From the NCBI RefSeq assembly GCF_900103415.1, contig NZ_FMXB01000012.1, positions 1 to 64,000 of the forward strand: a stretch of DNA of 64,000 bases. The letters run 5' to 3'. This DNA comes from Methanobrevibacter millerae (GTDB lineage: Archaea > Methanobacteriota > Methanobacteria > Methanobacteriales > Methanobacteriaceae). A program made the position numbers and the translations under genes. A model generated the notes under the pieces. That model was not told where the DNA came from, did not search any database, and was given only the letters and a program-made list of their open reading frames with translations. How positions within the stretch are numbered: position 1 is the first letter of the stretch; the number at the start of each line of letters is the position of its first letter. This document shows positions 40,032 to 49,748 of this stretch, piece after piece.

Positions 40032-40043
40032 TTTAAAAGTAAC

Positions 40044-43000
40044 CTAATTGAGCTCAACCATATCCTTGTCCATCTTGACTGAACCGTCCGCAATCATCGA
40101 ATCCAGAACACGCTTGATTGACTCTGAAGTCTTGCGGGAAGTTGACTTGAATCCGAAATTGCGTGAAACTTCCCTTGTAAGAGCTGCCGTTGGCACACTC
40201 TGCTTGTGGGAGATAATCGTTTCAATGTTTTTAGCTATTTCCTCATCTGAAATCAAATCTATGTTAGGCTTTACGCGCTTTCTTATAACCACGTCATTGC
40301 TTAAAGCGTCATACAGGAAGTCTCCTATTCTTATGATATCTCCTGAATTTTCCGACTCCTTAATCGCCTTGCTGACCTGCTTTTTCATTTTGGAGCCTGC
40401 CCTTTTGATGTGGCAGCTGTCCTTAACCCTTTTGGTGACTTCATCAACATGAACAGGACCTTCAACATTGACAATTTCACTGACTGACTTGGAAACGTCT
40501 TCAATCGGACGGTTGAATAGGTCATCCTGTGAATTAAGGCCGAAATCGCTTGCAAACTTGTATTCAAAGATTTCATCTTCAATGTTTCCCCTTTTCGGAA
40601 GCTTGTTGTCGTCAAAAGCCTTCAGGGTATTGTTGCTTTTGAACCTTTCCTTTTCGATTTCCTTGTAGTCCTCGTCAGCTATCTGGATAATGTCCTCCAG
40701 AGCCTGGTCCTTTTTAACTTCACGCCTTTCCTCTTCGTGAACGGTTACAATAGTATCCTTATCACTGCTCAGTTCCTTTTTGAGCTTTTCCATCTGGAGC
40801 TCCCTTTCATATCTGAGCTCCTCCTCTTCGGCAAATGTAAGTCCCTCATCTTCCGGAACATACTCCTCACCTTCATAATCCTGAACAGGAGTCAGGTAAT
40901 CGTCCTCATTATATTCGGCAGTCCTGTCAACAACGGAAACGTATCCGACCTGCGTCGGGTTTTCAATTTCCTCAAGGGACTTTTTGATGTATTTGATGTC
41001 CCTTATTCCGCTTTTTATCGAATCTTTTACTGACTTGTTCCTGTTTCTGTCCTCATCATAGTAGAGATTGTTCTTTCTGAGAGGACTGTTGACGTCATTA
41101 ATGCCTTCGTAATAGGTAACTCCATCGGGAGATGTAGATGGGGCATAAACTTTTTGCGTGTCTTCCTCATAAGCATCATCATTTTGATTTTTTGCTTCAT
41201 TATTTTCATAGTTATCTTTTTGAACTTGAGTATTTTCATCGTCTTTTTCATTTAATGCATCAGAAATAACTTCGTCAAAAGCACTGCTTACGATTGCAGA
41301 GGCAAGGTTTGTAATGTCCTCATCCTCAAAACTGCCTTCTGGATTGGACTGGAAAGCCTCATCTATAATACTGTCTAACTTAACTTGTTTACTAGGTTTC
41401 ATATCAGATACACCATCAACATTTCTCTTAAATACAACATTTACAGGATTTTCATCAATAACTTCTTCATAATCATCATTTGAAATTTTAGAGCCCGGAG
41501 TGATGATTTCTGCTTCAACGACATCCTCATCGCTTGGCGCAGGCCTATGTTCAATAACATCCTCATCAATGACTTCGGAATGGACGGTTTTAACTTCCTC
41601 TTTGGTTAAATCAATTCTTGTGGTACCTCTAATGGCTTCGGAAATGCGGGATTCACTTAAACCGTTAGGATTTTTAGGTTTTCTGTCACCGAATAAATTT
41701 TTAATAGGATTGACCTCAACGACAGGAGGTTCATTTTCATCAACCTGCTCAATTGTACTTTCTTCGTCATTGCTATGATCTACGTAAATATAATCGTCAT
41801 CGGAGCCCAGATCCACATTTTCATCTTCATTAATTTCATCCGCTTCAGGAATGTCCTCATTAATTTCAGGGGATTCCTCGATTTCATCATCGCTATGGTC
41901 TACATAAACATATTTGTCATCTGAGTCCAAATCAATCTTTTCATCATTAATAGGTTCCTCTTTAGCCAGGATGTCATCATTAATTTCATCATTGGAAACA
42001 TTTATTTCATCATCATTGCCCACATAAACGTATTCGTCATCGAAATCAGAATCTGGCGTTTTATCATTAATGATTTCCTCTTTTGCTGGAACATCATTCA
42101 AATCGATGCTGTCTGTAGAAGTGGAAAATTTGACCTTAGGAGTTTCCTTTGTTTCTTTTTTATCCGGAATTATATCTATGACTTCCTCTTCAACAGGTTC
42201 TTCCACAATAGGTTCATTAACTTCCTCTTCAACAGGTTCTTCCACAATAGGTTCATTAATTTCTTCTTCGATCGGTTCTTCTTCAACAGCAGGTTCTTCT
42301 ACCTGTTCGATAGATTCCTCTTCAACAACTCCATTAACTTCTTCATCAGCAGGCTCTTCATCATCAATAGCTTCATTAACTTCCTCTTCTACAGGTTCAT
42401 CATCCAAATCCTCATCGGATTCATCAATATCTTCTGTTAAATCGTCCTCAATGATTTCCTCATCATCACTGTGGTCAACATAAATGAAATCGTCTTCATC
42501 AATTTTATCTTTAATAATCTGATCCAAATCATCAATATCCTCCAAATCATCCTCATCATGATTGAATATTGAAAATTTATTTTTAATTGTAGACAATATG
42601 CCGCCGCCGGCAGCTTTTGAAATAGTAGAACCGAATTTAACTTTAGGAGTTTCAGATTCTTCATCTATTTCTTCTTCTTGGCCTTCTTCTGCGGTTCCTT
42701 CGTCTTTATGTTGAACATCTTCGCTATCGTCTTCATCACTTTCAAATGTATCTTCATCATCTACACCGTCGTCTTCTTCAATAGGTTCATCGTCAGATAA
42801 TTCATCAATAATTTTATCAACGTCAAATTCTTCAGATTCTTCCAAATCATCCGGAGTTTCTTCATCAACTTCCAGCTCATCAGGAACTTCTTCAACAGTT
42901 TCGTCTTCATCCAACTCAACAGAATCTTCTTCAACAGTTTCGTCTTCATCCAACTCAACAGATTCCTCTTCAACTGATTCGTCTTCATCAATATCTTCAT

Positions 43001-46000
43001 CGTCTTCCTTTAAAAAGTCAGAAATTTCATCTTTTACACTGTCATCGGATAAATCAATAGGCTTTTCATCATCCAATTCATCTTCATCATCATTAACTGG
43101 TTCTGATGAATCCATATCCTTATCATCATTAATTGGCTCTGATGAATCTACGTCCTTATCATCATCTGAATCAACTTTATCATCATTAATTGATTCGGAT
43201 TCATCTTTTACTTTCGGAGAATCCTTCTTATCAGCAGCAAATACAAAGTCATCGAAGGCACTGAAATCTTCATCCATTTCAATGAATTCGCTAGGTGACT
43301 CTTCAACCACGTCATCATTAATTTCTTCTATAACCTCAACAAACTGGCTAGGAGACTCTTCAACAAATTCCAAATCGTCATCATGGTCGAAATCGTCCTC
43401 AGAATCCTTGCTGACAAAAATTATGTCATCATCAAAGTCAAGACCGTCCGGAGGAATGACTTCAATGTCATCTCCAAGCATAGCCATTTTAGCCTCTTCC
43501 TCTTTTCTCCTCTGCTCTTCAAGTTCTTTTTCACGCTGCTTTCTTAATTCTTCAGCTCTTTTTTCAGCTTCGATTCTGCGCTCTTCTTCTTTCTTTCGGG
43601 CAATTTCCTGTTCCTTACGGGTTTGCTTTATGGATTTTTCAATGTTGTCCAATAGCTTTTTGCGTCCCAGGTCACGGTTTCTATACCAGTCTGTGGACCA
43701 TAAATGATAAAGCTTCCATCCCAATCCTTCAAGTACCTGTTCACGAAGCCTGTCACGGTCACGGGCAACTTTGCTGGACGCATACATCTTTCCGTCGGTT
43801 GTAATACCCAATATGTATTTGCCAGGATTTTCCTCATCGACAATGGCTAAATCAACCCTGAATCCGGCACATCCGATTTGCTTGTCTACCTGATAGCCGT
43901 TTTCTTCCAAAAAGCTTGCAATTGCATCTTCAAACGGTGCTGATGAATGTTCCTCGTGGGTATGTGCACCTATGGTTAAGTTTTCGGCATATTCAAGAAA
44001 TTCCCTTAATGCCCTTACACCATGTGGCGGATTGGCAGTAAGTTTCATGCTTGATGCCTTGAAATTGGAAAATACAACACATTTCTGTCTTGCACGTGTA
44101 ATCAATACATTTAATCTTCTCTCACCGCCGTCCTGGTTTAGAGGACCGAAATTCAATGACATCTTTTTATCATCATCGAAACCGTATCCTACACTGATTA
44201 ATATGACGTCCCTTTCGTCTCCCTGAATCGTTTCAAGGTTTTTGACAAAGAACCTTTCATCCTTGTTTTCAGAAAATAATGGTTCAAGTTCAGGCCTTTC
44301 ACGGCGCTTTTCTTCCAGCTTTTCCAAAATAGCGTTCTTTTGTGCGACGGAGAATGTTCCAACACCCAGACTTTTAGTGTCGCCGTATCTGTCGAAATGG
44401 TCAAATATCGCTTCTACGACATCTTCGGCCTCTTTCGGATTTGCAGAGGATGATCCCCTTTCATAGGCGGTATTCGGATTATAGTGGAATTTCAAACCGA
44501 GTTCCTCGTCATTGTGTGAAGGTGAAGGATATACAAGCAGTTCATTGTCATAAAACTCCCTGTTTGATACGTTAATCAGTGATTCGTGACGGCTCCTGTA
44601 GTGCCATTTAAGCATCTTTACAGGGAATGAAAGCTTACATAAATGGAGGATGCTTTCCATATCCAGTGAGGTGGCTTCCTCCTCATCGCTTTCGCCGCTT
44701 GCCATCTGGTCAAAGAATGATGTCGGAGGCAGCTGCTGGGTATCTCCCATAACGACAGCGGTTTTTCCTCTCATGAATGCACCAAGTGCATCTTCCGGCT
44801 TTACCTGACTTGCCTCGTCAAAAATGACTACGTCAAACTGGAGTTCCTCGTTTGTAGGGTCAAGATACTGGGCAACTGAAAGCGGAGACATCATGAAACA
44901 CGGTTTGATTTGCTTAATCATTCCTCCGGCCTTTTCCAATAGTTTCCTAACAGGAAGGTGGCCGCTTTTTCTTGTAAATTCTCCTGCCAGAACCTTTGCC
45001 TGAGGGTTTTCCGTTGCTCCGAATATCTGCGGAATGTTGCTGTTGAGCTTATGGAAAATCCTTTTACGGTTCAATACCAGAATCTTTTTGTCCAGATCCT
45101 TGAATTCCCTGATTCTGTTTTCATGAAGCTCGCCGATGAATGTGGCCAGTTCCTGATTTTCAACAAAGAGAATGTTTAAAAGAGAATCGGCGAAGTTACC
45201 TTCAACCAATGCCTTTACGTCATCCTTTTTAATGTTTCTTTTCTCGATGGAATCAACGAATAAATCTGCAGACGTTCCCTTTAATGAGTTTTTGGTGTTA
45301 AGGTACTGTGACCATAAGTGAAGGCTTGAAAGCTGTCCTCTCCAGTTGTACAGCTGGGTTTGCCATTCCTCAAAGGTCACGTCATTGGCGCCTTTCTTGA
45401 ATATCAGTTTGCTTCTAGGGTTCAGCTTGGACTTTAGCTTGTCCAAATCGTTGCTGAATTCGTTTCCGGAGTCAATGTAGTCGACCAAATCCCTTTCTGG
45501 ATTGATTTCAAACAAGTCTTTTGATAAGATGTCAACGGTATTCTGTGAAAAGATTCCTTCCCTTGTAAGTGCGGTGAACTGCGTCATCCACTGGGCGATT
45601 GATTTTAAATCATTAATGTCTGCATTAAGATGCCAGTAATCGCCGAAATACTGTTTTGCCAGGGCCTCATTGGCTTCCAGGTTTTTCTTAAGCCCGATAG
45701 CTACCTTTGCATATTTCAGGTCATTGATTATTGAATTGATGTCATCGCTGACTGGAACCCTGTAATAGCGCTCAACAAGCTCCACATGCTGCTTGCCTTT
45801 AAAGAAGCGCAGCTTCTTATGGGACTGTTCATTGAGCTGATATATTAATGCGTCTATGTTAACGTGATAAATGCCTGGATTGAACTTGTCCAGAATTCCT
45901 GCAACTTTCTGATATCTGTCCAGTTGCTGAATAATGCGGTAAGCGTCATCATTGTTCCTTTCCCATGCGCCTGATTTTAATATCTTGGCGTCAATCAGCT

Positions 46001-47666
46001 CGGAATTCTGTGATTTGATAATGTCAAAAGCGGACAGTGACTTTTTAAATTCGTTTAACGTATCCGGCTTTTTGATTCCATAAATGTCATATACCCTTCC
46101 ACGCTCAACCAGAAATGCGTCAAGGGAAGTCAGCGTATCGTTAATAAGTATTTCAATTTCTCTTAAATCTGCCGGAAGCAGGCTTTTAGGTTCACATTTG
46201 CTCCAAGGATTTTCCTTTGAAATTGTCTGATAGAGCTCTGCAACGCTTTCAAGGCCTAAAATAATATCATCCAAATCCTTTAAGGAGATTGATTCCGGAT
46301 TGCTGAATCGAACCAGAGGCATCATGGCATTCTTTCGTGCAAAGTGGTCGTCAGCTGATTCCTTCATACCGTACAATTGGAAAGCTGAGAGATTCACTGC
46401 AAATACCGGCCTGTGAATAACGCTTGCGTAATCGTCAAGCTGCCTTTTTAAGGTTTCAAGTTTCCTTATTGTCTGGTCAATATTTAATGTATCCACGGCA
46501 CGCACGGTCGTTGCCTTCTGCAAATCCTTTAGGAACTTCTTTCGTCTTGTCTTGTGTGAATGCAGTTCCAGAACGAATTTGCCCAAACCAACACTTGTAA
46601 GCCTGTCCTTTACAACGTCAAGCGCAGCCATCTTTTCTGAAACAAATAAAACTGATTTTCCTTCCGCCAGAAGCTCTGCAATCAGATTAACGATGGTCTG
46701 TGACTTACCGGTTCCCGGTGGCCCTTCAACGACCAGGTTGCGTCCTGCCTTAACGTCCTGAATGGCCGCAATCTGGGATGAATCCGCATCCAGAACCTGA
46801 TACATCGTACTGTATTCTAGCTGAGTGTCAACGTCCTCCTCGTTAAAGGCTTCAACGTCATTTTTAGCCGGATTGAATATTGCCTGTATCAGTTCGTTTT
46901 TGGTTAAATCGACATTATCTGCCCAGCTGTCAGGGTTTAAGTCATTATACATTACGAATTTTGTAAAGCTAAAAAAACCAAGGGCAATATTGTCGTTGAC
47001 CTTCCAGCTGTCCATTCTTTCAACCGCATGCCTAACTTGAGCTATGTAATGGTCTATTACTTCACCGTATCTCTTGAATTCAAAATCGGGAAGCTCGATT
47101 CCGGCTTCCAAAAGCTTTGCCTTAAGTGAAATGTTTGTCTGAATGTCCTCGCCGGTCCATTCCAGATTGAATGATTCTCCAACCTTTTTCCTCTCCATTG
47201 AAACCGGAATAAGAACAAGAGGAGCCTTATTTATCTGTCTAGGCTTGGACTTGTCCTTCCATTCCAAAAATCCTACGGCAAGATAAAGGATGTTGTAACC
47301 CTGTTCCTGAAGCATCGTTCTGGCCTGGTTGTTAATGTAATACAGCCTCTTTTGAAGCTCATTCGGGGTCAAATCGGTAGCCAGTTTCTTGTTTCCTTCT
47401 GAAAACTTTGACAGGTCAAAGGGAATGTGATCCCAGACAGAAGACTTTTCCTCTTTCTTGTCCTTTTTGTTGGCTACAAAATACATCTTGTTCTGCTGCA
47501 AGACCAAAGTCTGGAAAATATTGAGCGGAGTCTGGTTTAGGATAGTGACCGTTTTTGCACGGGACTTGAAATTGAGCAACTGGTTTCTTAAAGTCAAATC
47601 CAGCAGCTCTTTACGCAGATTTTCGAACTCCTTTTCGATTTTGTCATTTGGTGAGTTTGCAAACAT
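40044..47666 (-). CDS. Giant DUF4011/SF1 helicase/Vsr-like nuclease/DUF3320 protein
   Basis: 2,540 residues. Order: DUF4011-type N-terminus (about 10-230); SF1 (Upf1/Dna2-like) helicase with Walker A GPPGTGKS at 315-322, DEAS near 950, GDTQQLPP, T-I-Q-G-D-E-R-D-V and N-V-L-I-T-R-A-R-Q near 1,160-1,190; an MTES_1575/Vsr-like nuclease fold at about 1,225-1,320; a basic/acidic coiled coil at about 1,320-1,390; an Asp/Glu-rich low-complexity insert at about 1,390-2,180; then DUF3320 (about 2,395-2,455) and a winged-helix-like tail. In relatives the nuclease core reads E-x-D-G-x-x-Y-H; here it is T-T-D-G-K-M-Y-A. The helicase motifs look intact. Proteins of this type are known from anti-phage defence contexts, but this one precedes uvrC. 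A TATA-like TTATATATG at about 47700 gives it its own promoter with a short leader. Confidence 0.85.
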   Translation of the reverse strand: MFANSPNDKIEKEFENLRKELLDLTLRNQLLNFKSRAKTVTILNQTPLNIFQTLVLQQNKMYFVANKKDKKEEKSSVWDHIPFDLSKFSEGNKKLATDLTPNELQKRLYYINNQARTMLQEQGYNILYLAVGFLEWKDKSKPRQINKAPLVLIPVSMERKKVGESFNLEWTGEDIQTNISLKAKLLEAGIELPDFEFKRYGEVIDHYIAQVRHAVERMDSWKVNDNIALGFFSFTKFVMYNDLNPDSWADNVDLTKNELIQAIFNPAKNDVEAFNEEDVDTQLEYSTMYQVLDADSSQIAAIQDVKAGRNLVVEGPPGTGKSQTIVNLIAELLAEGKSVLFVSEKMAALDVVKDRLTSVGLGKFVLELHSHKTRRKKFLKDLQKATTVRAVDTLNIDQTIRKLETLKRQLDDYASVIHRPVFAVNLSAFQLYGMKESADDHFARKNAMMPLVRFSNPESISLKDLDDIILGLESVAELYQTISKENPWSKCEPKSLLPADLREIEILINDTLTSLDAFLVERGRVYDIYGIKKPDTLNEFKKSLSAFDIIKSQNSELIDAKILKSGAWERNNDDAYRIIQQLDRYQKVAGILDKFNPGIYHVNIDALIYQLNEQSHKKLRFFKGKQHVELVERYYRVPVSDDINSIINDLKYAKVAIGLKKNLEANEALAKQYFGDYWHLNADINDLKSIAQWMTQFTALTREGIFSQNTVDILSKDLFEINPERDLVDYIDSGNEFSNDLDKLKSKLNPRSKLIFKKGANDVTFEEWQTQLYNWRGQLSSLHLWSQYLNTKNSLKGTSADLFVDSIEKRNIKKDDVKALVEGNFADSLLNILFVENQELATFIGELHENRIREFKDLDKKILVLNRKRIFHKLNSNIPQIFGATENPQAKVLAGEFTRKSGHLPVRKLLEKAGGMIKQIKPCFMMSPLSVAQYLDPTNEELQFDVVIFDEASQVKPEDALGAFMRGKTAVVMGDTQQLPPTSFFDQMASGESDEEEATSLDMESILHLCKLSFPVKMLKWHYRSRHESLINVSNREFYDNELLVYPSPSHNDEELGLKFHYNPNTAYERGSSSANPKEAEDVVEAIFDHFDRYGDTKSLGVGTFSVAQKNAILEKLEEKRRERPELEPLFSENKDERFFVKNLETIQGDERDVILISVGYGFDDDKKMSLNFGPLNQDGGERRLNVLITRARQKCVVFSNFKASSMKLTANPPHGVRALREFLEYAENLTIGAHTHEEHSSAPFEDAIASFLEENGYQVDKQIGCAGFRVDLAIVDEENPGKYILGITTDGKMYASSKVARDRDRLREQVLEGLGWKLYHLWSTDWYRNRDLGRKKLLDNIEKSIKQTRKEQEIARKKEEERRIEAEKRAEELRKQREKELEEQRRKEEEAKMAMLGDDIEVIPPDGLDFDDDIIFVSKDSEDDFDHDDDLEFVEESPSQFVEVIEEINDDVVEESPSEFIEMDEDFSAFDDFVFAADKKDSPKVKDESESINDDKVDSDDDKDVDSSEPINDDKDMDSSEPVNDDEDELDDEKPIDLSDDSVKDEISDFLKEDDEDIDEDESVEEESVELDEDETVEEDSVELDEDETVEEVPDELEVDEETPDDLEESEEFDVDKIIDELSDDEPIEEDDGVDDEDTFESDEDDSEDVQHKDEGTAEEGQEEEIDEESETPKVKFGSTISKAAGGGILSTIKNKFSIFNHDEDDLEDIDDLDQIIKDKIDEDDFIYVDHSDDEEIIEDDLTEDIDESDEDLDDEPVEEEVNEAIDDEEPADEEVNGVVEEESIEQVEEPAVEEEPIEEEINEPIVEEPVEEEVNEPIVEEPVEEEVIDIIPDKKETKETPKVKFSTSTDSIDLNDVPAKEEIINDKTPDSDFDDEYVYVGNDDEINVSNDEINDDILAKEEPINDEKIDLDSDDKYVYVDHSDDEIEESPEINEDIPEADEINEDENVDLGSDDDYIYVDHSNDEESTIEQVDENEPPVVEVNPIKNLFGDRKPKNPNGLSESRISEAIRGTTRIDLTKEEVKTVHSEVIDEDVIEHRPAPSDEDVVEAEIITPGSKISNDDYEEVIDENPVNVVFKRNVDGVSDMKPSKQVKLDSIIDEAFQSNPEGSFEDEDITNLASAIVSSAFDEVISDALNEKDDENTQVQKDNYENNEAKNQNDDAYEEDTQKVYAPSTSPDGVTYYEGINDVNSPLRKNNLYYDEDRNRNKSVKDSIKSGIRDIKYIKKSLEEIENPTQVGYVSVVDRTAEYNEDDYLTPVQDYEGEEYVPEDEGLTFAEEEELRYERELQMEKLKKELSSDKDTIVTVHEEERREVKKDQALEDIIQIADEDYKEIEKERFKSNNTLKAFDDNKLPKRGNIEDEIFEYKFASDFGLNSQDDLFNRPIEDVSKSVSEIVNVEGPVHVDEVTKRVKDSCHIKRAGSKMKKQVSKAIKESENSGDIIRIGDFLYDALSNDVVIRKRVKPNIDLISDEEIAKNIETIISHKQSVPTAALTREVSRNFGFKSTSRKTSESIKRVLDSMIADGSVKMDKDMVELN
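41150..43490 (-). other. Acidic low-complexity insert of the helicase gene
   Basis: In the helicase frame about 780 residues are dominated by Asp, Glu, Ser, Val and Ile. A motif (F/Y)(I/V)YV(D/G)-x-(S)-x-D-E recurs near 42477, 42022, 41900 and 41780 (residues about 1730, 1882, 1923, 1963). A run of (E/D)-E-P-V-E-E-E-V-N repeats lies at about 42190-42400. It is likely disordered and may be an interaction platform or DNA mimic. Confidence 0.75.
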
Positions 47667-47744
47667 GATTATCAGTTTATTATTTTAAAATTCTTTGAAT
47701 CATATATAATTATTAATTATCTAATTAATAAAGTTTACTTTAAT

Positions 47745-48584
47745 TTAAATAACGGGTTTATAAGGGCCAAAAAAGCTGAGTTTATCACTAGCTATTTTTG
47801 ATGCGAAATTAGCGGATTTTAAAACTGATTTAGTGGTTAATTTTTTTGAGATGTATGCTGCCATATAGGTGTCTCCGCAGCCGGTTGAGTCAATTACATT
47901 ATCGCATTTAACGGCTTCGATTTTATATTCCTTATCAGAAATAATTCTGGAACCTTTAGAACCGTTTGTAATAATGATTTCAGAAATATTAAAGTCGTTA
48001 ATATCGTTTTCTCCAACCAATATTGAATATTCCGATTCATCAAGAAATAGGGCTTCAACAGAAGATATAATCTTTTCGGTTTCATCGCTATTTTTCAAGG
48101 CGATGGAGTAGTTATCTTCATCTATTTTCTCACCAGGATACCTTAAAAAGCCCTGAATTGACATATAAATCGGCACGTTAAAGCTTTTCAAGTAATCGAC
48201 AGTTTCCAAAGGAAAATCATAAGCGTTTAAAGGATTTAAAATAAAAGCGTCAATTTCATCAGGCAAAATCCCTTCCAAATCATTTTTTGTTATGGGAATA
48301 TCTGCAAAATTGCTTGACTGTATGCGAATGTCGTTATTGTTAATGTCAGGGTAGTGATTAATGAAATAGTGAGTATTGTCCTTTTTTATTAACTTGACTT
48401 TACTAGAATCCGGAAACTCACCGATTAAGGATTCGTCGCTTCCATTGACAATGACAATATAATCATCAAAAAACTCTTCAAAAACAAAAGACTGGAAATA
48501 AACGGCACCTCCTGTCTTTGATTCCTTTTTATCACCTACGATAATCAAATCATTTGTTACGGGACCTATAGCTACTAGCGTCAT
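47745..48584 (-). CDS. PfkB/ribokinase-family kinase
   Basis: A small-molecule kinase of 279 residues, soluble. The C-terminal signature D-S-T-G-C-G-D-T-Y-M-A-A-Y (about 240-252) supplies the catalytic Asp and anion hole, and the N-terminal G-P-V-T-N-D and T-G-G-A-V-Y-F loops form the substrate site. Methanogen PfkB kinases phosphorylate nucleosides, sugars or cofactor precursors; the substrate cannot be told. It follows the cation-efflux gene by 10 bp, so the two are cotranscribed. Confidence 0.85.
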   Translation of the reverse strand: MTLVAIGPVTNDLIIVGDKKESKTGGAVYFQSFVFEEFFDDYIVIVNGSDESLIGEFPDSSKVKLIKKDNTHYFINHYPDINNNDIRIQSSNFADIPITKNDLEGILPDEIDAFILNPLNAYDFPLETVDYLKSFNVPIYMSIQGFLRYPGEKIDEDNYSIALKNSDETEKIISSVEALFLDESEYSILVGENDINDFNISEIIITNGSKGSRIISDKEYKIEAVKCDNVIDSTGCGDTYMAAYISKKLTTKSVLKSANFASKIASDKLSFFGPYKPVI

Positions 48585-48594
48585 GATTTATTCC

Positions 48595-49443
48595 TTAGTC
48601 AAATTCAATCGTAATGTCTACAACATGATATCTGTTTGAAATGCTATAAATCTCTTCTTTTATTTTACTCTGATTTTTCAAATCATCAATTGAAACCTTT
48701 AACGTCATCACCGAATCGATTCCGTCAAGTGACCATATGTGAAAGTCATCAATCTCATTAATTCCGTCGATTGATAAAATGCTGCTTCTGAACTCGTCCA
48801 CGTCAAAGTTATCCGGGGTTTTTTGAAGCAGTACCTGAACAGCCTTATAGAGGTTTCTTCCAAGATTGAATATGAGCCACAGGGCAATTCCTATTGATAC
48901 GAAGGGATCCAGATATGGCGCGCCGTCCCAGAACATCAAAACTATGCTTAATATTAAAATAGCCACCCATTCGAATACGTCTCCGAGCTGATGAAAGAGT
49001 ATTGCCTTTTCGTTGAATGTTTCGCCGTCATGAAGTCTCCAGACTGAAATTGACTTGAAAATCAAGCCGACAATGGCTACTACAAGCATTCCTCCAGCAT
49101 CAACGCCTTCAGGTGCAAATAAACGTGGAATGGCTTCCGATAATATGACGAATGCCATTATTATAACGAAAACAGATATTATTACAGCTCCGAGAATTGA
49201 AAAGCGCTGATATCCGTATGAATAGTTGTCGGATGAATCTCTTTGGGAAATGCGTTCAAGAAACCATGCCAAAGCTATTGAAATGGTATCGGACATGTCA
49301 TGAATGCAGTCTGCAAGAATAGCCATACTGTTGGTCGCTAAACCTCCTGCAATGACTATAATGTTGAATGCAAGGTTCATGAAAAACACAAAGGCGAGAT
49401 TTTCACCGGCTTTCTTGTGATGATGATGCGTATCAATTCTCAT
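48595..49443 (-). CDS. Cation diffusion facilitator (Zn/Fe/Mn efflux)
   Basis: A membrane proton antiporter of 282 residues with six hydrophobic segments and a C-terminal ferredoxin-like cytoplasmic domain (from about 200). Metal site residues are visible as A-D-C-I-H-D-x-x-D in helix 2 and H-Q-L-G-D in helix 5, the H/D pattern usual for zinc or related metals. The N-terminal H-H-H-H may bind metal. It is first gene of a two-gene unit with the PfkB kinase. Confidence 0.92.
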   Translation of the reverse strand: MRIDTHHHHKKAGENLAFVFFMNLAFNIIVIAGGLATNSMAILADCIHDMSDTISIALAWFLERISQRDSSDNYSYGYQRFSILGAVIISVFVIIMAFVILSEAIPRLFAPEGVDAGGMLVVAIVGLIFKSISVWRLHDGETFNEKAILFHQLGDVFEWVAILILSIVLMFWDGAPYLDPFVSIGIALWLIFNLGRNLYKAVQVLLQKTPDNFDVDEFRSSILSIDGINEIDDFHIWSLDGIDSVMTLKVSIDDLKNQSKIKEEIYSISNRYHVVDITIEFD

Positions 49444-49568
49444 GGTTATTAATATTTAAAAGTAATACTTAAAAAAAGTTATTAAAAGTCACCTAAAGTA
49501 AAACTAAATTGCACTTTCAAGTAAATATTTATATAATCAAAAAATTAAAAGAATATTAGTGATTAAAA

Positions 49569-49748
49569 ATGGCAATAATTGGAACAACAATATTTTCACA
49601 TATAATTCCCGTAATTTTTGGATTTTTCGGATTATTACTTATTATTTCAGGCATATTGGATGAAAACAATCCTAAGTTAGGTTTAGGAATCGTATTATTC
49701 CTTGCAGCTTGTGCTTTCCCATATGTCGCATTGCATGCACTTATATAA
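49569..49748 (+). CDS. Small two-helix membrane protein (59 aa)
   Basis: A 59-residue frame from the ATG at 49569 to the TAA at 49748. Two hydrophobic helices (about 3-29 and 38-58) are joined by a short D-E-N-N-P-K loop. A TATA box (ATTTATATAAT, 49526-49536) lies about 35 bp upstream, giving a leader of about 10 nt, and a GTGAT ribosome site is present. Its end overlaps the convergent HisA-like gene by 8 bp. Function unknown. Confidence 0.75.
   Translation: MAIIGTTIFSHIIPVIFGFFGLLLIISGILDENNPKLGLGIVLFLAACAFPYVALHALI

Noticed and set aside
40048-43707. Long plus-strand Ser-rich ORFs opposite the acidic insert (for example 42070-42483, 43282-43707)
   Set aside because: GAA/GAT-rich coding sequence gives TTC/ATC antisense codons read as Ser-rich ORFs; no ribosome sites, no domain, and the minus-strand frame is clearly real.
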